DNA of 34,211 bases from NCBI GenBank assembly GCA_001464865.1, contig LNEG01000235.1:1-34211 (forward strand). The letters run 5' to 3'. Positions 1 to 8,014 of the stretch are shown here, in pieces. Both the position numbers and the translations under genes were made by a program. How positions within the stretch are numbered: the first letter of the stretch is position 1; each line of letters opens with the position of its first letter. The notes under the pieces were generated by a model. That model worked only from the letters and a program-made list of their open reading frames with translations. It was not told the DNA's origin and made no database searches. Source of the stretch: Burkholderiales bacterium Ga0074133 (GTDB taxonomy: Bacteria > Pseudomonadota > Gammaproteobacteria > Burkholderiales > Burkholderiaceae_C).

Positions 1-476
1 ACCAGCAGGTCGCCCGCCACGATCAGCGCCAGCCCCGCGGCCCGCAGGGGCGTGATGTGGTCGCGCAGGATCACGGCGGCCAGCAGCGCCGTCCACAGCG
101 GCAGGCTGCCCGGCATCAGCACCGAGGCGTGCGTGGCCGGCGCATGGAAGAACCCTGCATAGGCCAGCATCGCGTACAACAGCCCGCCAAACGTGCCCAG
201 CAGGGCAGTGGTGCGCAGGGGCAGGGGAGAGATGCCCCGCAGGCTGGACGGTGCGGGTGGTGCGCCAGCGGCGATGGCCGCACGCATGCGCCGCCGCACC
301 AGCCACCAGCCCCACGGAACCAGGACCAGGCTGGCACCCACGATGCGCAACAGAGCAATGTCGAACGGCCCCAGCGTGCGCTGGGCCGAGGCGCGGGCAA
401 TGATGATGAACCCCGTCCAGATGGTGACGGTCACTAAGGCCGCCAGAAGGCCCATGGCGCGGGGAGACAGACGCAT
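1..476 (-). CDS. EamA/DMT-family membrane transporter, N-terminal part (cut by window edge)
   Basis: Reading the minus strand from ATG at 476 gives 158 codons that stay open to the window edge. The start is MRLSPRAMGLLAALVTVTIW, and at least four hydrophobic segments follow, with a short basic loop (VRRRMRAA) after the second. This is the usual N-terminal EamA repeat of drug/metabolite transporter exporters: a first helix with a TIW motif, then a segment like HAPATHASVLMPGSLPLWTALLA that fits the conserved stretch before helix 4. Such proteins are about 300 residues with ten helices in the inner membrane, so about half is missing. The substrate cannot be told. It is divergent from the dacB gene, with 107 bases between the two starts. 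The family is fairly certain; the specific role is unknown. Confidence 0.8.
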   Translation of the reverse strand, partial: MRLSPRAMGLLAALVTVTIWTGFIIIARASAQRTLGPFDIALLRIVGASLVLVPWGWWLVRRRMRAAIAAGAPPAPSSLRGISPLPLRTTALLGTFGGLLYAMLAYAGFFHAPATHASVLMPGSLPLWTALLAAVILRDHITPLRAAGLALIVAGDLL

Positions 477-583
477 CGGGCGATTATCGGCGGGCGATGC
501 CGAAGGCTGCGGACAGGTGCAGTCACCGGACTGGCACAGGGCCACGCAGCTGCCGGCCTTGCCCGGGCGATAGACTCCGCGCC

Positions 584-2074
584 ATGCGATTTGCCTCCCA
601 TTCCCCTGGCCACTACGGCCTGCCTGTATTGCGTGCGTTGATGGTGGCTGCCTTCTCATGGCTTTGTGCGGGTCTGCCCGGTCTCGCGCAGGCTCAGACC
701 GCCGCATCGGCCCCTGCACCCCAGGCAGTGCTGCCGGCCGAGGTGGAAGCCGCGCTGGCCCGCGCCAAATTGCCGCGCGATGCATTGGCCGTGATCGTGG
801 TGGATGCGCAGCCCGGCGGCCGTGCAGCGCCCCGGCTGGCCCACCGGGCGCAGGTGCCGGTCAACCCCGCATCGGTCATGAAGCTGGTGACCACTTACGC
901 TGCGCTGGAGCAACTGGGACCGGCCTACACCTGGAACACCCCTGTGTACGTACAGGGCACGGTGCAGGACGGCAGCTTGCGGGGCAACGTCTACATCGAA
1001 GGCCGGGGCGATCCCAAGCTCGTCATGGAACGCCTGTGGATGATGGTGCGCCGCCTGCAGGCGCAGGGCATCCAGGTGATCGTCGGCGATATCGTGCTGG
1101 ACCGGTCGGCGTTTGATGTGCCCGAGCAGGATCCGGCGCGCTTTGATGGCGAGCCCCTGCGCCCCTATAACGCCGCGCCCGATGCGCTGCTGATCAACTA
1201 CAAGTCGTCCGTGATGACCTTTGTGCCCGACCCGGCGGCGGGCCTGGCGCGCGTGCAGTACGACCCGCCCCTGGCGGGCGTGCAGCGCCAGGCCACCGTG
1301 GCGCTGGCCGCCCCCGGAGCCGAGTGCGGTGACTGGCGCGCAGCCCTGCGCGCCGAGCTGACCGACCCGGCCAGGGTGGTGTTCCAAGGGGTCTATCCGG
1401 GTGCTTGCGGCGAGCGGGTGTGGCCGGTGGCGGCGGCCGACCCCCGCGGTTTTGCAGGCCGCGCCGTGGAGGGCATGTGGCGCGAGCTGGGCGGCAAGCT
1501 CACTGGCAGCGTGCGCGATGGCAAGGTGCCGCAGGGGCTCAAGCCCGCGTTTTTCGTGACTTCTCCCTCGCTGGCCGAGGTGGTGCGCGACGTCAACAAA
1601 TTCAGCAACAACCTGATGGCCCAGCAGGTGTTCCTCACGCTGTCGCTGCACAAGAACGGCGTGGCCACCTTCGAGGGCGCCCGCGAAGCGCTGCGCCAAT
1701 GGTGGGTGGCGCGCCTGGGCGATGCCGACCTGCCGCTGGCCGACAACGGCGCAGGGCTGAGCCGGGACGCCCGGCTGACCGCGCAGGCGCTGGCGCGCAT
1801 GCTGCAGGTGGCATGGGCATCGCCGGTGATGCCCGAACTGGTCGCATCGTTGCCCATCTCTGGTGTGGACGGCACCTTGCGTCGCAGCCAGAGCCGTGCG
1901 GGCACCGCCCACCTCAAGACTGGCAGCCTGCGTGACGTGATGGCCATTGCGGGCTATGTGCACGGGGCCAGCGGCCGGCGGTATGTACTGGTCGCCGTGG
2001 TCAACCACCCGAGCGCAGGCACGGCACGGCCCGTGCTGGACAGTCTCATCGACTGGACCGCGCGCGACCAGTGA
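584..2074 (+). CDS. dacB: D-alanyl-D-alanine carboxypeptidase/endopeptidase, PBP4 family (peptidase S13)
   Basis: The protein has 496 residues and would be exported to the periplasm, where PBP4-type enzymes trim terminal D-Ala and cleave peptide crosslinks in peptidoglycan. A signal peptide is clear (hydrophobic core LMVAAFSWLCAGLPGL, then AQAQTA around residue 38). All three penicillin-binding motifs are present: SVMK at 97-100 with Ser97 as nucleophile, SNN at 341-343, and KTG at 445-447. The long insert between the first two motifs is typical of the S13 family. The open frame extends upstream to 497, but the ATG at 584 directly precedes the signal peptide and is the better start. A GATAGACT stretch just upstream could be a weak -10. 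It appears to be a stand-alone gene. Confidence 0.93.
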   Translation: MRFASHSPGHYGLPVLRALMVAAFSWLCAGLPGLAQAQTAASAPAPQAVLPAEVEAALARAKLPRDALAVIVVDAQPGGRAAPRLAHRAQVPVNPASVMKLVTTYAALEQLGPAYTWNTPVYVQGTVQDGSLRGNVYIEGRGDPKLVMERLWMMVRRLQAQGIQVIVGDIVLDRSAFDVPEQDPARFDGEPLRPYNAAPDALLINYKSSVMTFVPDPAAGLARVQYDPPLAGVQRQATVALAAPGAECGDWRAALRAELTDPARVVFQGVYPGACGERVWPVAAADPRGFAGRAVEGMWRELGGKLTGSVRDGKVPQGLKPAFFVTSPSLAEVVRDVNKFSNNLMAQQVFLTLSLHKNGVATFEGAREALRQWWVARLGDADLPLADNGAGLSRDARLTAQALARMLQVAWASPVMPELVASLPISGVDGTLRRSQSRAGTAHLKTGSLRDVMAIAGYVHGASGRRYVLVAVVNHPSAGTARPVLDSLIDWTARDQ

Positions 2075-2161
2075 GCGTCTTTGCAGCGGCCTTGCCCTTC
2101 GTCCACCCGGCCATGCGGCACAGGCCGTGCGGCCATTTGCTGAACGGTACCTTCCTTGTCC

Positions 2162-2431
2162 ATGCCTTTTTCTGAACTCATCGGCTATCTGGCCGCCACC
2201 CTGACCACCTGCAGCTTCGTACCGCAGGCCTGGCACACCTTCCGCACCCGCGATGTGAGCGGGATATCACTGGGCATGTACAGCGTCTTCACGGCGGGCG
2301 TGGCGCTGTGGCTGGCCTACGGACTGGCGCTGGGGGCGTGGCCCATCGTGATTGCCAATGCCGTAACGCTCGTGCTGGCCAGCACCATCCTGGGCATGAA
2401 GCTGCTCTACGGGGCGCGTCGGGACGACTGA
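2162..2431 (+). CDS. SemiSWEET-type PQ-loop small sugar transporter
   Basis: This 89-residue protein has three predicted membrane helices (about residues 5-25, 37-56 and 60-80). A Pro-Gln pair at 21-22 sits in the context FVPQAWHTFRTRDVSGIS, the PQ-loop signature. An Asn in the third helix (IANAVTLVLAS, about residue 66) matches the conserved Asn that contacts substrate in SemiSWEETs. The family works as homodimers and moves mono- or disaccharides across the inner membrane; the substrate here is unknown. A TTG at 2156 could also serve as start and would add two residues; the ATG is preferred. No strong ribosome binding site is visible. It lies 87 bases after dacB on the same strand, with no functional link apparent. 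Confidence 0.85.
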   Translation: MPFSELIGYLAATLTTCSFVPQAWHTFRTRDVSGISLGMYSVFTAGVALWLAYGLALGAWPIVIANAVTLVLASTILGMKLLYGARRDD

Positions 2432-2583
2432 GCGCGCCCGCGCGGCCACCGGGGCGGGTGCACCCTGTGATGCTGTCGCGCAGGTGTCTGGCCCGGCCCA
2501 TGTTGCGCGTTATCCCCTATGGATGGTGCAGTGCAGGTGCGCGCACGATGCGCCTGTCTGTTTCTGACCAGAGGAATCCATCC

Positions 2584-3891
2584 ATGACATCCTTGCGCCT
2601 TACCAGCGTGGCCGCGGCCGCGCTTTTGCTCGTTGCCTGCGGAGGCTCTGACGATCCCGTCCGCGGCGCGCTGATCGATCCACCTGCCACGTTGGCCACA
2701 CTGACTGCCGCCCAGATCGATGCGGGTACCGCTGGCAGCGGCCTGCAGGCCATCACCGGCAAGGCCAAGTGCGACGTGAAGGTGGTTGCGCTGAACTATG
2801 TGACGCCTGGTGCCAAGAGCGGCGAGAGCAGCAACGCCTCGGGCGTGATGCTGGTGCCAGCAGGCAGCTGCACCGGTGCTGCGGCACTGGTAGCCTATGC
2901 CAAGGGCACCGATGTGCAAAAGCCACGCACGCTGGCCAACCCGCAAGACAGTGAAACCTTCCTGCTGGCAGCGATGTACGCTGCGCAGGGCTATGCCGTG
3001 GTGGCCACCGACTACCTGGGCTTTGCCAAGTCGGGCTACAGCTACCACCCGTACCTGCATGCCGACTCGGAGGCGACCACCGTCATCGACTCCGTGCGCG
3101 CCGCGCGCAATGCTGCAGGTTCTGTCGGTGCCAACCTGTCAGGCAAGGTGATGTTCACGGGCTACTCGCAAGGCGGCCATGCATCGATGGCAGCACACCG
3201 CGCTGCAGAGCGCGACTACGGCACCGAGTTCAACGTAGTGGCCGGTGCGCATCTGGCTGGCCCTTACAACATGTCCGGTTCGCTCAGGCTGACCGAAGCG
3301 ATTGCCGGGTACCAGTTCTTCGTACCGTATCTCGTTACTGCCTGGCAAAAGGTGTACGGTGACGTCTACACCGACGTGAACCAGGCGTTCAAGGCACCGT
3401 ACGCCAGCTACATCGAGACGCTGCTGCCCAGCCCTACACTGAACTACACCACGCTGGTCACCACCGGGCGCCTGCCTGGTGGTCCTGGTGTGACGCCGAA
3501 CCAGGCCCGCGACGCGGTGTTCCAGCCGGCCTTCCTGCAAGGTGCTCAGACGAGCGCTACGCACCCGTTGGCCGTTGCGGCGAAGAAGCAGGATCTGCTG
3601 GGCTGGAATCCCAAGTCTCGCGTGCTGCTTTGCGGCGGTGCTGGTGACCCGACCGTCCCACCCGCCGTGCACCAGATCCCGATGAAGGCCGACTTTGACA
3701 GCCGTGGTCTGACCAATGTGGCCTCGGTTGACGTGGATCCGTTTGTACAGGCCACTTTCGGCCCTGGCGGCAAGGCACCTACCGATCCGACCTCCGAGGC
3801 TTTTGCCACGTACTACGGCAACTACCATGGGACCTATGAGCCACCGTTCTGCCATGCCCAGGCGCGAGGCCTGTTCGATCTGGTGAAGTAA
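2584..3891 (+). CDS. Lipoprotein alpha/beta hydrolase (secretory lipase-like)
   Basis: This 435-residue protein has a lipoprotein signal (lipobox LVAC, lipidated Cys19) followed by a GGSDDP spacer, so it is probably membrane-anchored and faces the periplasm or outside. The nucleophile elbow GYSQGG places Ser195 as the catalytic serine. LCGGAGDPTVPP provides a likely acid at Asp355, and His415 or His424 near the C-terminus could complete the triad. The overall pattern resembles secretory lipases and prolyl-oligopeptidase-like esterases (GYAVVATDYLGFAKSGYSYHP precedes the elbow). The substrate, lipid or polyester, is not determinable. An AGAGGA-like ribosome binding site lies about 8 bases before the ATG. 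It converges on the GDSL-fold lipoprotein across a shared terminator. Confidence 0.82.
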   Translation: MTSLRLTSVAAAALLLVACGGSDDPVRGALIDPPATLATLTAAQIDAGTAGSGLQAITGKAKCDVKVVALNYVTPGAKSGESSNASGVMLVPAGSCTGAAALVAYAKGTDVQKPRTLANPQDSETFLLAAMYAAQGYAVVATDYLGFAKSGYSYHPYLHADSEATTVIDSVRAARNAAGSVGANLSGKVMFTGYSQGGHASMAAHRAAERDYGTEFNVVAGAHLAGPYNMSGSLRLTEAIAGYQFFVPYLVTAWQKVYGDVYTDVNQAFKAPYASYIETLLPSPTLNYTTLVTTGRLPGGPGVTPNQARDAVFQPAFLQGAQTSATHPLAVAAKKQDLLGWNPKSRVLLCGGAGDPTVPPAVHQIPMKADFDSRGLTNVASVDVDPFVQATFGPGGKAPTDPTSEAFATYYGNYHGTYEPPFCHAQARGLFDLVK

Positions 3892-3975
3892 CGAGCGCCA
3901 AGGGTTGCAGGCCGGTGGTCTGCTCCCTGCGCTTCCAGGAGGCAACGGAGCCTGATCCGCGCCAGCCGGGAATTG

Positions 3976-4002
3976 AAAAAGCCGACCATGGGTCGGCTTT
4001 TT
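3976..4002. terminator. Bidirectional intrinsic terminator
   Basis: A perfect hairpin is formed by AAAAAGCCGACC, the loop ATG, and GGTCGGCTTTTTT. The stem has A-tracts and T-tracts on both sides, so it should work as a Rho-independent terminator in both directions. It sits between two convergent genes, the hydrolase ending at 3891 and the GDSL-fold lipoprotein ending at 4045. Confidence 0.88.
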
Positions 4003-4044
4003 TGCGGGCCAGCCCCGAAGCGGGGTACGGCGATACCTGCTGAC

Positions 4045-4998
4045 TTACCAGCGAGCCCGCAGGCGGTCGTAAGCGTAGGTGGCGAACTGGCGCTGCGCCG
4101 ACGGTGTGAGGTACACGTTGTCTGCAAACACGTACGCTGTTGCGTTGGCATTGGGCAGCAGGGTCGAGGTGTTGCACAGCGACGAGTTCACCTGGCCTGC
4201 GCCAATGCCGATGCCATGGCCAGCGTCCACCGACGTACACACTGCCGTGGTCGCGTTATTGAAGCCGAAATTGCCTGGCGTGCTGGTGTACAGGTTCACG
4301 TAGTAGGCCAGGTCCACGTACAGAACGTTCGCACCCAGGTCCACGATGTCCACCAGCAGGCCTTCGTTGAAGCGGCTGCTGGCGGTGGACAGCAGCGATT
4401 CGCGCTGGATGGCCTTGGCCCAGGGGGTCTTGCCCAGGTCGTAAGTACCGGTGACGACCACGTACTTGGCGCCAGCGTTCACCAGGCGGCGCACCTGTGC
4501 GGCCAGGTCTTCGCCAGCCTTGCGGGCAGCGGCTGCCATTTGGGCCTCGGTCTGGGTGCCTGCATTCACGGCGGCCATGCCCGCGATCACGTCGCTCACG
4601 CCACCCGTGATGAACACGACCTCATTGCCGGCGAAGGTGCCGCTGGCCAGGTAGGTGCTGATCTGTTCGGCCACGGTGGGCGTTGTGGTGTTGCCTGCGG
4701 CATCGGGCTTTGCATTGACGCGCGCGTTGCCGACTGCATAGCTCAGGCCACCGGCCGAGGCAGCGGCCAGAGGCTTGCCGTAGTTGGCCGCCACCTGCAG
4801 CGTCCAGTTGTTCACGCTGCCGTCATTGACGGTGTAGCGCGAGCCCTTTTGTCCCACATCGCTCACCGCATCGCCGAACGCGATGAAGCGCTGGGGCGAG
4901 ATGGCCGATTCGGTGGTGCTTGAACCGCAGGCCGCAAGCAACGCGGCCGACGCACATGCGGCGACCACAACGGTACGACGCATCCAATTTGCTGCCAT
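4045..4998 (-). CDS. SGNH/GDSL-fold lipoprotein, predicted catalytically dead
   Basis: The 317-residue protein starts with a lipoprotein signal (LLAAC, Cys24); the ATG at 4998 is preceded by a TGGAGA ribosome binding site, which supports this start. The body follows the outer-membrane-type GDSL esterase layout: block I FGDAVSDVG (41-49), GGLSYAVGNAR (83-93), block III ITGGVSDV (130-137), and block V FADNVYLTPSAQ (291-302). In active family members these read GDS, GxND and DxxH. Here the nucleophile is Ala44, the block III Asn is Ser135 and the His is Tyr296, while Asp293 is kept. The fold is confident, but ester hydrolysis is unlikely; a binding or structural role is possible. Identical frame and length to an intact gene argue against simple decay. 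Confidence 0.8.
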   Translation of the reverse strand: MAANWMRRTVVVAACASAALLAACGSSTTESAISPQRFIAFGDAVSDVGQKGSRYTVNDGSVNNWTLQVAANYGKPLAAASAGGLSYAVGNARVNAKPDAAGNTTTPTVAEQISTYLASGTFAGNEVVFITGGVSDVIAGMAAVNAGTQTEAQMAAAARKAGEDLAAQVRRLVNAGAKYVVVTGTYDLGKTPWAKAIQRESLLSTASSRFNEGLLVDIVDLGANVLYVDLAYYVNLYTSTPGNFGFNNATTAVCTSVDAGHGIGIGAGQVNSSLCNTSTLLPNANATAYVFADNVYLTPSAQRQFATYAYDRLRARW

Positions 4999-5107
4999 GT
5001 GTATTTCTCCAGAAAAGTGGCGGTTAGTTTAACGACGCAATGCAAACGCATGTAAATCGACCCCGAACACGCCACGCGCATGGGCTGGGGTTTCTGGCGC
5101 CGGCATT

Positions 5108-6124
5108 TCAAGCCGCGGCTGCGCGCTGCAGCCGGTCGCGCACGCCTTCCCATTCGGGTGTGGCCGGTGGTGTTTCCACCCAGATCAGTTTCACGCCCTG
5201 CTCGTCGAAGCCGCGCAGCGCGGCAAACAGCTGCTGCGCCGTGGCCGCGGCGTCATCGGGCATGCGGCGCAGCACCAGCCGGGCCGACGGGGTGCGCAGA
5301 GCGGCGCGTGAATACACCGCAATGTGCGCGGCCTCGGCTCCCAGGAGGTCCAGTGCCGTTTGCAGGGCCTTGGCGTCCATCAGGCGCACCTTGGCGGTGG
5401 GTGCGTAGTGGGCTTCCAGCGTGCCGGATGCGCGCGGGGTCAGCGCCGGCAGGTCGTCGCGGGACAGCGGTGCCACGCCGCAGGCTCCGGTGATCTGCGC
5501 GCGCGTGATGCCGCCCGGGCGTAGCAGCACCGGTACGCCGCGTGTGCAATCGACGATGGTGCTCTCGATGCCGACCTGGCAAGGGCCTCCGTCGACCACC
5601 AGCAAATCTGGCCCGAGCTCGTCCTGCACATGCTGGGCGGTGGTCGGGCTCACCCGGCCAAAGCGGTTGGCGCTGGGCGCTGCCACGCCCCAGACGGGCG
5701 CATCGCCGGGGATGGAGCCGTCTGCCGGCGCGGCACAGGCCACCAGCAGCGCGTGTGCCACGGGGTGTGCGGGACAGCGCAGCCCCACGCTGTCCTGCCC
5801 GCCCGTGGCCCCTGTGGCCACGCCCGGCAGCCGCGGCAGGATGAGTGTGAGCGGGCCGGGCCAGAAGGCATCCACCAGCTTCTGGGCAAAGGCCGGCACC
5901 TCGCTGGCGAAATGCGCGATGCCCGAGGCATCTGCCACATGCACGATCAGGGGGTGATCGCTGGGGCGGCCCTTGGCGGCAAAGATCTGCGCCACCGCGG
6001 TGTCGCTGCCGGCGTTGGCGGCCAGTCCGTACACCGTTTCGGTGGGCAGGCCCACCAGCGCCCCGCTGCGCAAGGCGCGTGCGGCGGCGGCGATGGCTGT
6101 GGGGTCGTTGCCGTCAAGAATCAT
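5108..6124 (-). CDS. tsaC: L-threonylcarbamoyladenylate synthase (Sua5/YciO/YrdC family, long form)
   Basis: This 338-residue enzyme makes threonylcarbamoyl-AMP from threonine, bicarbonate and ATP, the first step of the t6A37 modification of ANN-decoding tRNAs. The YrdC domain covers about residues 8-210, with the substrate pocket motif LPTETVYGLAAN (26-37) and the KGRPSDHPL nucleotide/threonine site (51-59). The remaining C-terminal portion, from about 230, is the Sua5 domain, so this is the Sua5-like long form rather than the 190-residue TsaC. It is the third gene of a purE-purK-tsaC row on the minus strand, 39 bases after purK, and is probably co-transcribed with it. Confidence 0.93.
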   Translation of the reverse strand: MILDGNDPTAIAAAARALRSGALVGLPTETVYGLAANAGSDTAVAQIFAAKGRPSDHPLIVHVADASGIAHFASEVPAFAQKLVDAFWPGPLTLILPRLPGVATGATGGQDSVGLRCPAHPVAHALLVACAAPADGSIPGDAPVWGVAAPSANRFGRVSPTTAQHVQDELGPDLLVVDGGPCQVGIESTIVDCTRGVPVLLRPGGITRAQITGACGVAPLSRDDLPALTPRASGTLEAHYAPTAKVRLMDAKALQTALDLLGAEAAHIAVYSRAALRTPSARLVLRRMPDDAAATAQQLFAALRGFDEQGVKLIWVETPPATPEWEGVRDRLQRAAAA

Positions 6125-6163
6125 GGAGGCGATGTCTGCCGAAAAGGGGTCTGCCGCAGCGCG

Positions 6164-7372
6164 TCAGAACGGGGCAATGCCCAGGATGGCCGCGGCCTGG
6201 AGCGCCGTGGCACGGGCAGCTTCGGGCGTGGCGGCCGTGATGTTGAGGTGGCCCATCTTGCGGCCGCGCTTGGCATCGTGTTTGCCGTACAGGTGCAGGT
6301 GCGCGCCGGGCAGTGCCAGCACTTCGGCCCAGGGCGGCGTCCTGTCTGCATCACCATGGGCAAACCACAGGTCGCCCAGCAGGTTCAGCATGACGGCAGC
6401 GCTGTGCTGGCGCGGCTGCGTCAGCGGCAGCCGGGCCATAGCGCGCACCTGCAGCTCGAACTGCGACACATCGCAGGCGTTCTGGCTGTAATGGCCGCTG
6501 TTGTGGGGGCGGGGGGCAATCTCGTTGACCACGAGGCTGCCGTCCTGCAGCACGAAGAACTCCACGCACAGCACGCCAACATACTGAAGGCCTTGTGCTA
6601 CAGATTTTGCAGCAGCCACTGATTGTTTTACAAGGGCTTGCGGCAGATTTCCTTCGTAAACCTCGGTCACGGCCAGAATGCCGTCGCGGTGAAGGTTGCG
6701 CTGCACGGGCAGGTGCACCATGGTGCCGTCCAGGCCCCGCGCCACGATCACCGAGCATTCGAGCTGCAGCGGCAACATTTGTTCGAGCACGCAAGGAACC
6801 TGGCCCACCGAATCCCACGCTGCGGCCAGCTCTGCCGGCGTCTTCACGCGGACCTGGCCCTTGCCGTCGTAGCCCATGCGGGCCGTCTTGAGGATGCCTG
6901 GCAGCAGGTCGGGCGCAACGGCGGCAAGCTGCCCTGCCGTCTCGATGACGGCATAGGGCGCGCAGGGCACACCGCAGGCCACAAAGTGCGCCTTCTCGCG
7001 CGCGCGGTCCTGCGCCACCGAGACGGCGCTGGCGGCAGGCGACACCGGGCGCTGAGCGGCCAGGGCAGCCAGCGCGGCAGCGGGTACGTTTTCGAATTCG
7101 GTGGTGACCGCATCGGCGAGGCGGGCCAGCTCGGCCAGTCCGGCGGCGTCTTCGTAGCCGGACTGGATGTGGTGGTGGCTCACCAGCCCGGCGGGACTGG
7201 TGGGGTCGGCATCCAGCACGGCCGTGAAGTACCCCATGGCCTGCGCCTGGTGCACGAACATGCGGCCCAGCTGGCCGCCGCCCAGCACGCCCAGCGTAGC
7301 GCCTGGCAGGAGCGGTGCCCCCACGCTTGCCCCTGTGTGTGTGGCAATGGATGGCTTGGTTGCGTTCGTCAT
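6164..7372 (-). CDS. purK: 5-(carboxyamino)imidazole ribonucleotide synthase
   Basis: PurK (402 residues) carboxylates AIR to N5-CAIR with ATP and bicarbonate in de novo purine synthesis; PurE then rearranges the product. The N-terminal nucleotide-binding motif [11 protein letters not shown] is at 28-38. The ATP-grasp domain carries [13 protein letters not shown] and the late [14 protein letters not shown] motif that binds substrate. The start overlaps the purE stop in ATGA, so translation is probably coupled. Compared with E. coli PurK (about 355 residues) it has an N-terminal extension of about 25 residues and a longer C-terminus. Codons around plus-strand 6597-6658 are unusually AT-rich and match a dispersed repeat found elsewhere in the window. 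Confidence 0.96.
   Translation of the reverse strand: MTNATKPSIATHTGASVGAPLLPGATLGVLGGGQLGRMFVHQAQAMGYFTAVLDADPTSPAGLVSHHHIQSGYEDAAGLAELARLADAVTTEFENVPAAALAALAAQRPVSPAASAVSVAQDRAREKAHFVACGVPCAPYAVIETAGQLAAVAPDLLPGILKTARMGYDGKGQVRVKTPAELAAAWDSVGQVPCVLEQMLPLQLECSVIVARGLDGTMVHLPVQRNLHRDGILAVTEVYEGNLPQALVKQSVAAAKSVAQGLQYVGVLCVEFFVLQDGSLVVNEIAPRPHNSGHYSQNACDVSQFELQVRAMARLPLTQPRQHSAAVMLNLLGDLWFAHGDADRTPPWAEVLALPGAHLHLYGKHDAKRGRKMGHLNITAATPEAARATALQAAAILGIAPF
6597..6658 (+). repeat. Degenerate copy of the AT-rich dispersed repeat inside purK
   Basis: The plus strand starts GCTACAGATTTTGCAGCAGC and then continues through ACAAGGGCTTGCGG. It aligns with the copy in exbB (GCTATCGAATTTGCAGCAAC read on its minus strand). 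In purK the patch is antisense and encodes [14 protein letters not shown] in frame, with codons such as GTA, AAA, CAA and TCA that are rare in the flanking gene. The internal palindrome is not kept here, so this is the weakest of the six copies; convergent codon choice is an alternative. Confidence 0.4.
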
Positions 7373-7863
7373 GCGGCGGGCGGCAAGGCCATGTTGCGGG
7401 CGACTTCCGTCTGCTCGGCGCGGAATGCGTCCAGCCGCTGGCGCAGTTCGGGGCTTTCGTTGGCCAGCAGTGCCACGGCAAACAGCGCTGCGTTGGCGGC
7501 ACCGGCAGTGCCGATGGCAAACGTGGCGACCGGAATGCCCTTGGGCATCTGCACGATGGAGTGCAGCGAATCCACGCCCTGCAGGTGGCGGCTGGCCACG
7601 GGAACGCCCAGCACCGGCACCGTGGTCTTGGCGGCGATCATGCCGGGCAGGTGGGCAGCGCCGCCCGCACCGGCAATGATGGCCTTCAGGCCCCGGCCAG
7701 CGGCGGCCTCGGCGTAGGCAAACATGTCGTCTGGCATGCGGTGGGCCGAGACGACGCGGGCCTCGTGGGCGATGCCGAACTGCTCGAGGATTTGCACTGC
7801 ATGCTGCATGGTGTCCCAGTCGCTGCTGGAACCCATGACCACGCCGATCTGGATGGGATTCAT
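7369..7863 (-). CDS. purE: N5-carboxyaminoimidazole ribonucleotide mutase
   Basis: This 164-residue class I PurE converts N5-CAIR to CAIR, the step after PurK. Visible motifs are [10 protein letters not shown] at 10-19, which binds the ribose phosphate, SAHRMP at 39-44 with the catalytic His41, and the [11 protein letters not shown] loop at 65-75. Its length is normal for the bacterial octameric enzyme. The stop codon overlaps the purK start (ATGA), so the pair is one translational unit, and tsaC follows. The gene is divergent from cnoX, with 151 bases between start codons that should hold the operon promoter. purC lies farther along on the same strand but is separated by two opposite-strand genes. 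Confidence 0.97.
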   Translation of the reverse strand: MNPIQIGVVMGSSSDWDTMQHAVQILEQFGIAHEARVVSAHRMPDDMFAYAEAAAGRGLKAIIAGAGGAAHLPGMIAAKTTVPVLGVPVASRHLQGVDSLHSIVQMPKGIPVATFAIGTAGAANAALFAVALLANESPELRQRLDAFRAEQTEVARNMALPPAA

Positions 7864-8014
7864 GGTGTGTGGAGTGGCGCTGCCCCGGGCCGGATGCCCG
7901 CTGGCGCTGTAGGTGGAACCCGCGATTTTACGTTTTGCATCCGCCCAGCCAAAGGGCCATCGGGCGATGGGCGAAAATAGGGATCACGCTTCACCGGCCT
8001 GCGCCCGCACCATC

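Noticed and set aside
656-2236. Long open frame on the strand opposite dacB
   Set aside because: Shadow of the PBP4 frame in GC-rich sequence: the protein is Arg/His/Gly-rich with no family motifs, whereas the plus-strand frame has all three PBP motifs.
2485-2515. Sigma-54-like promoter (TGGCCC...TTGCG) before the hydrolase gene
   Set aside because: The distance between the GG and GC elements is 13 bases instead of the required 10.
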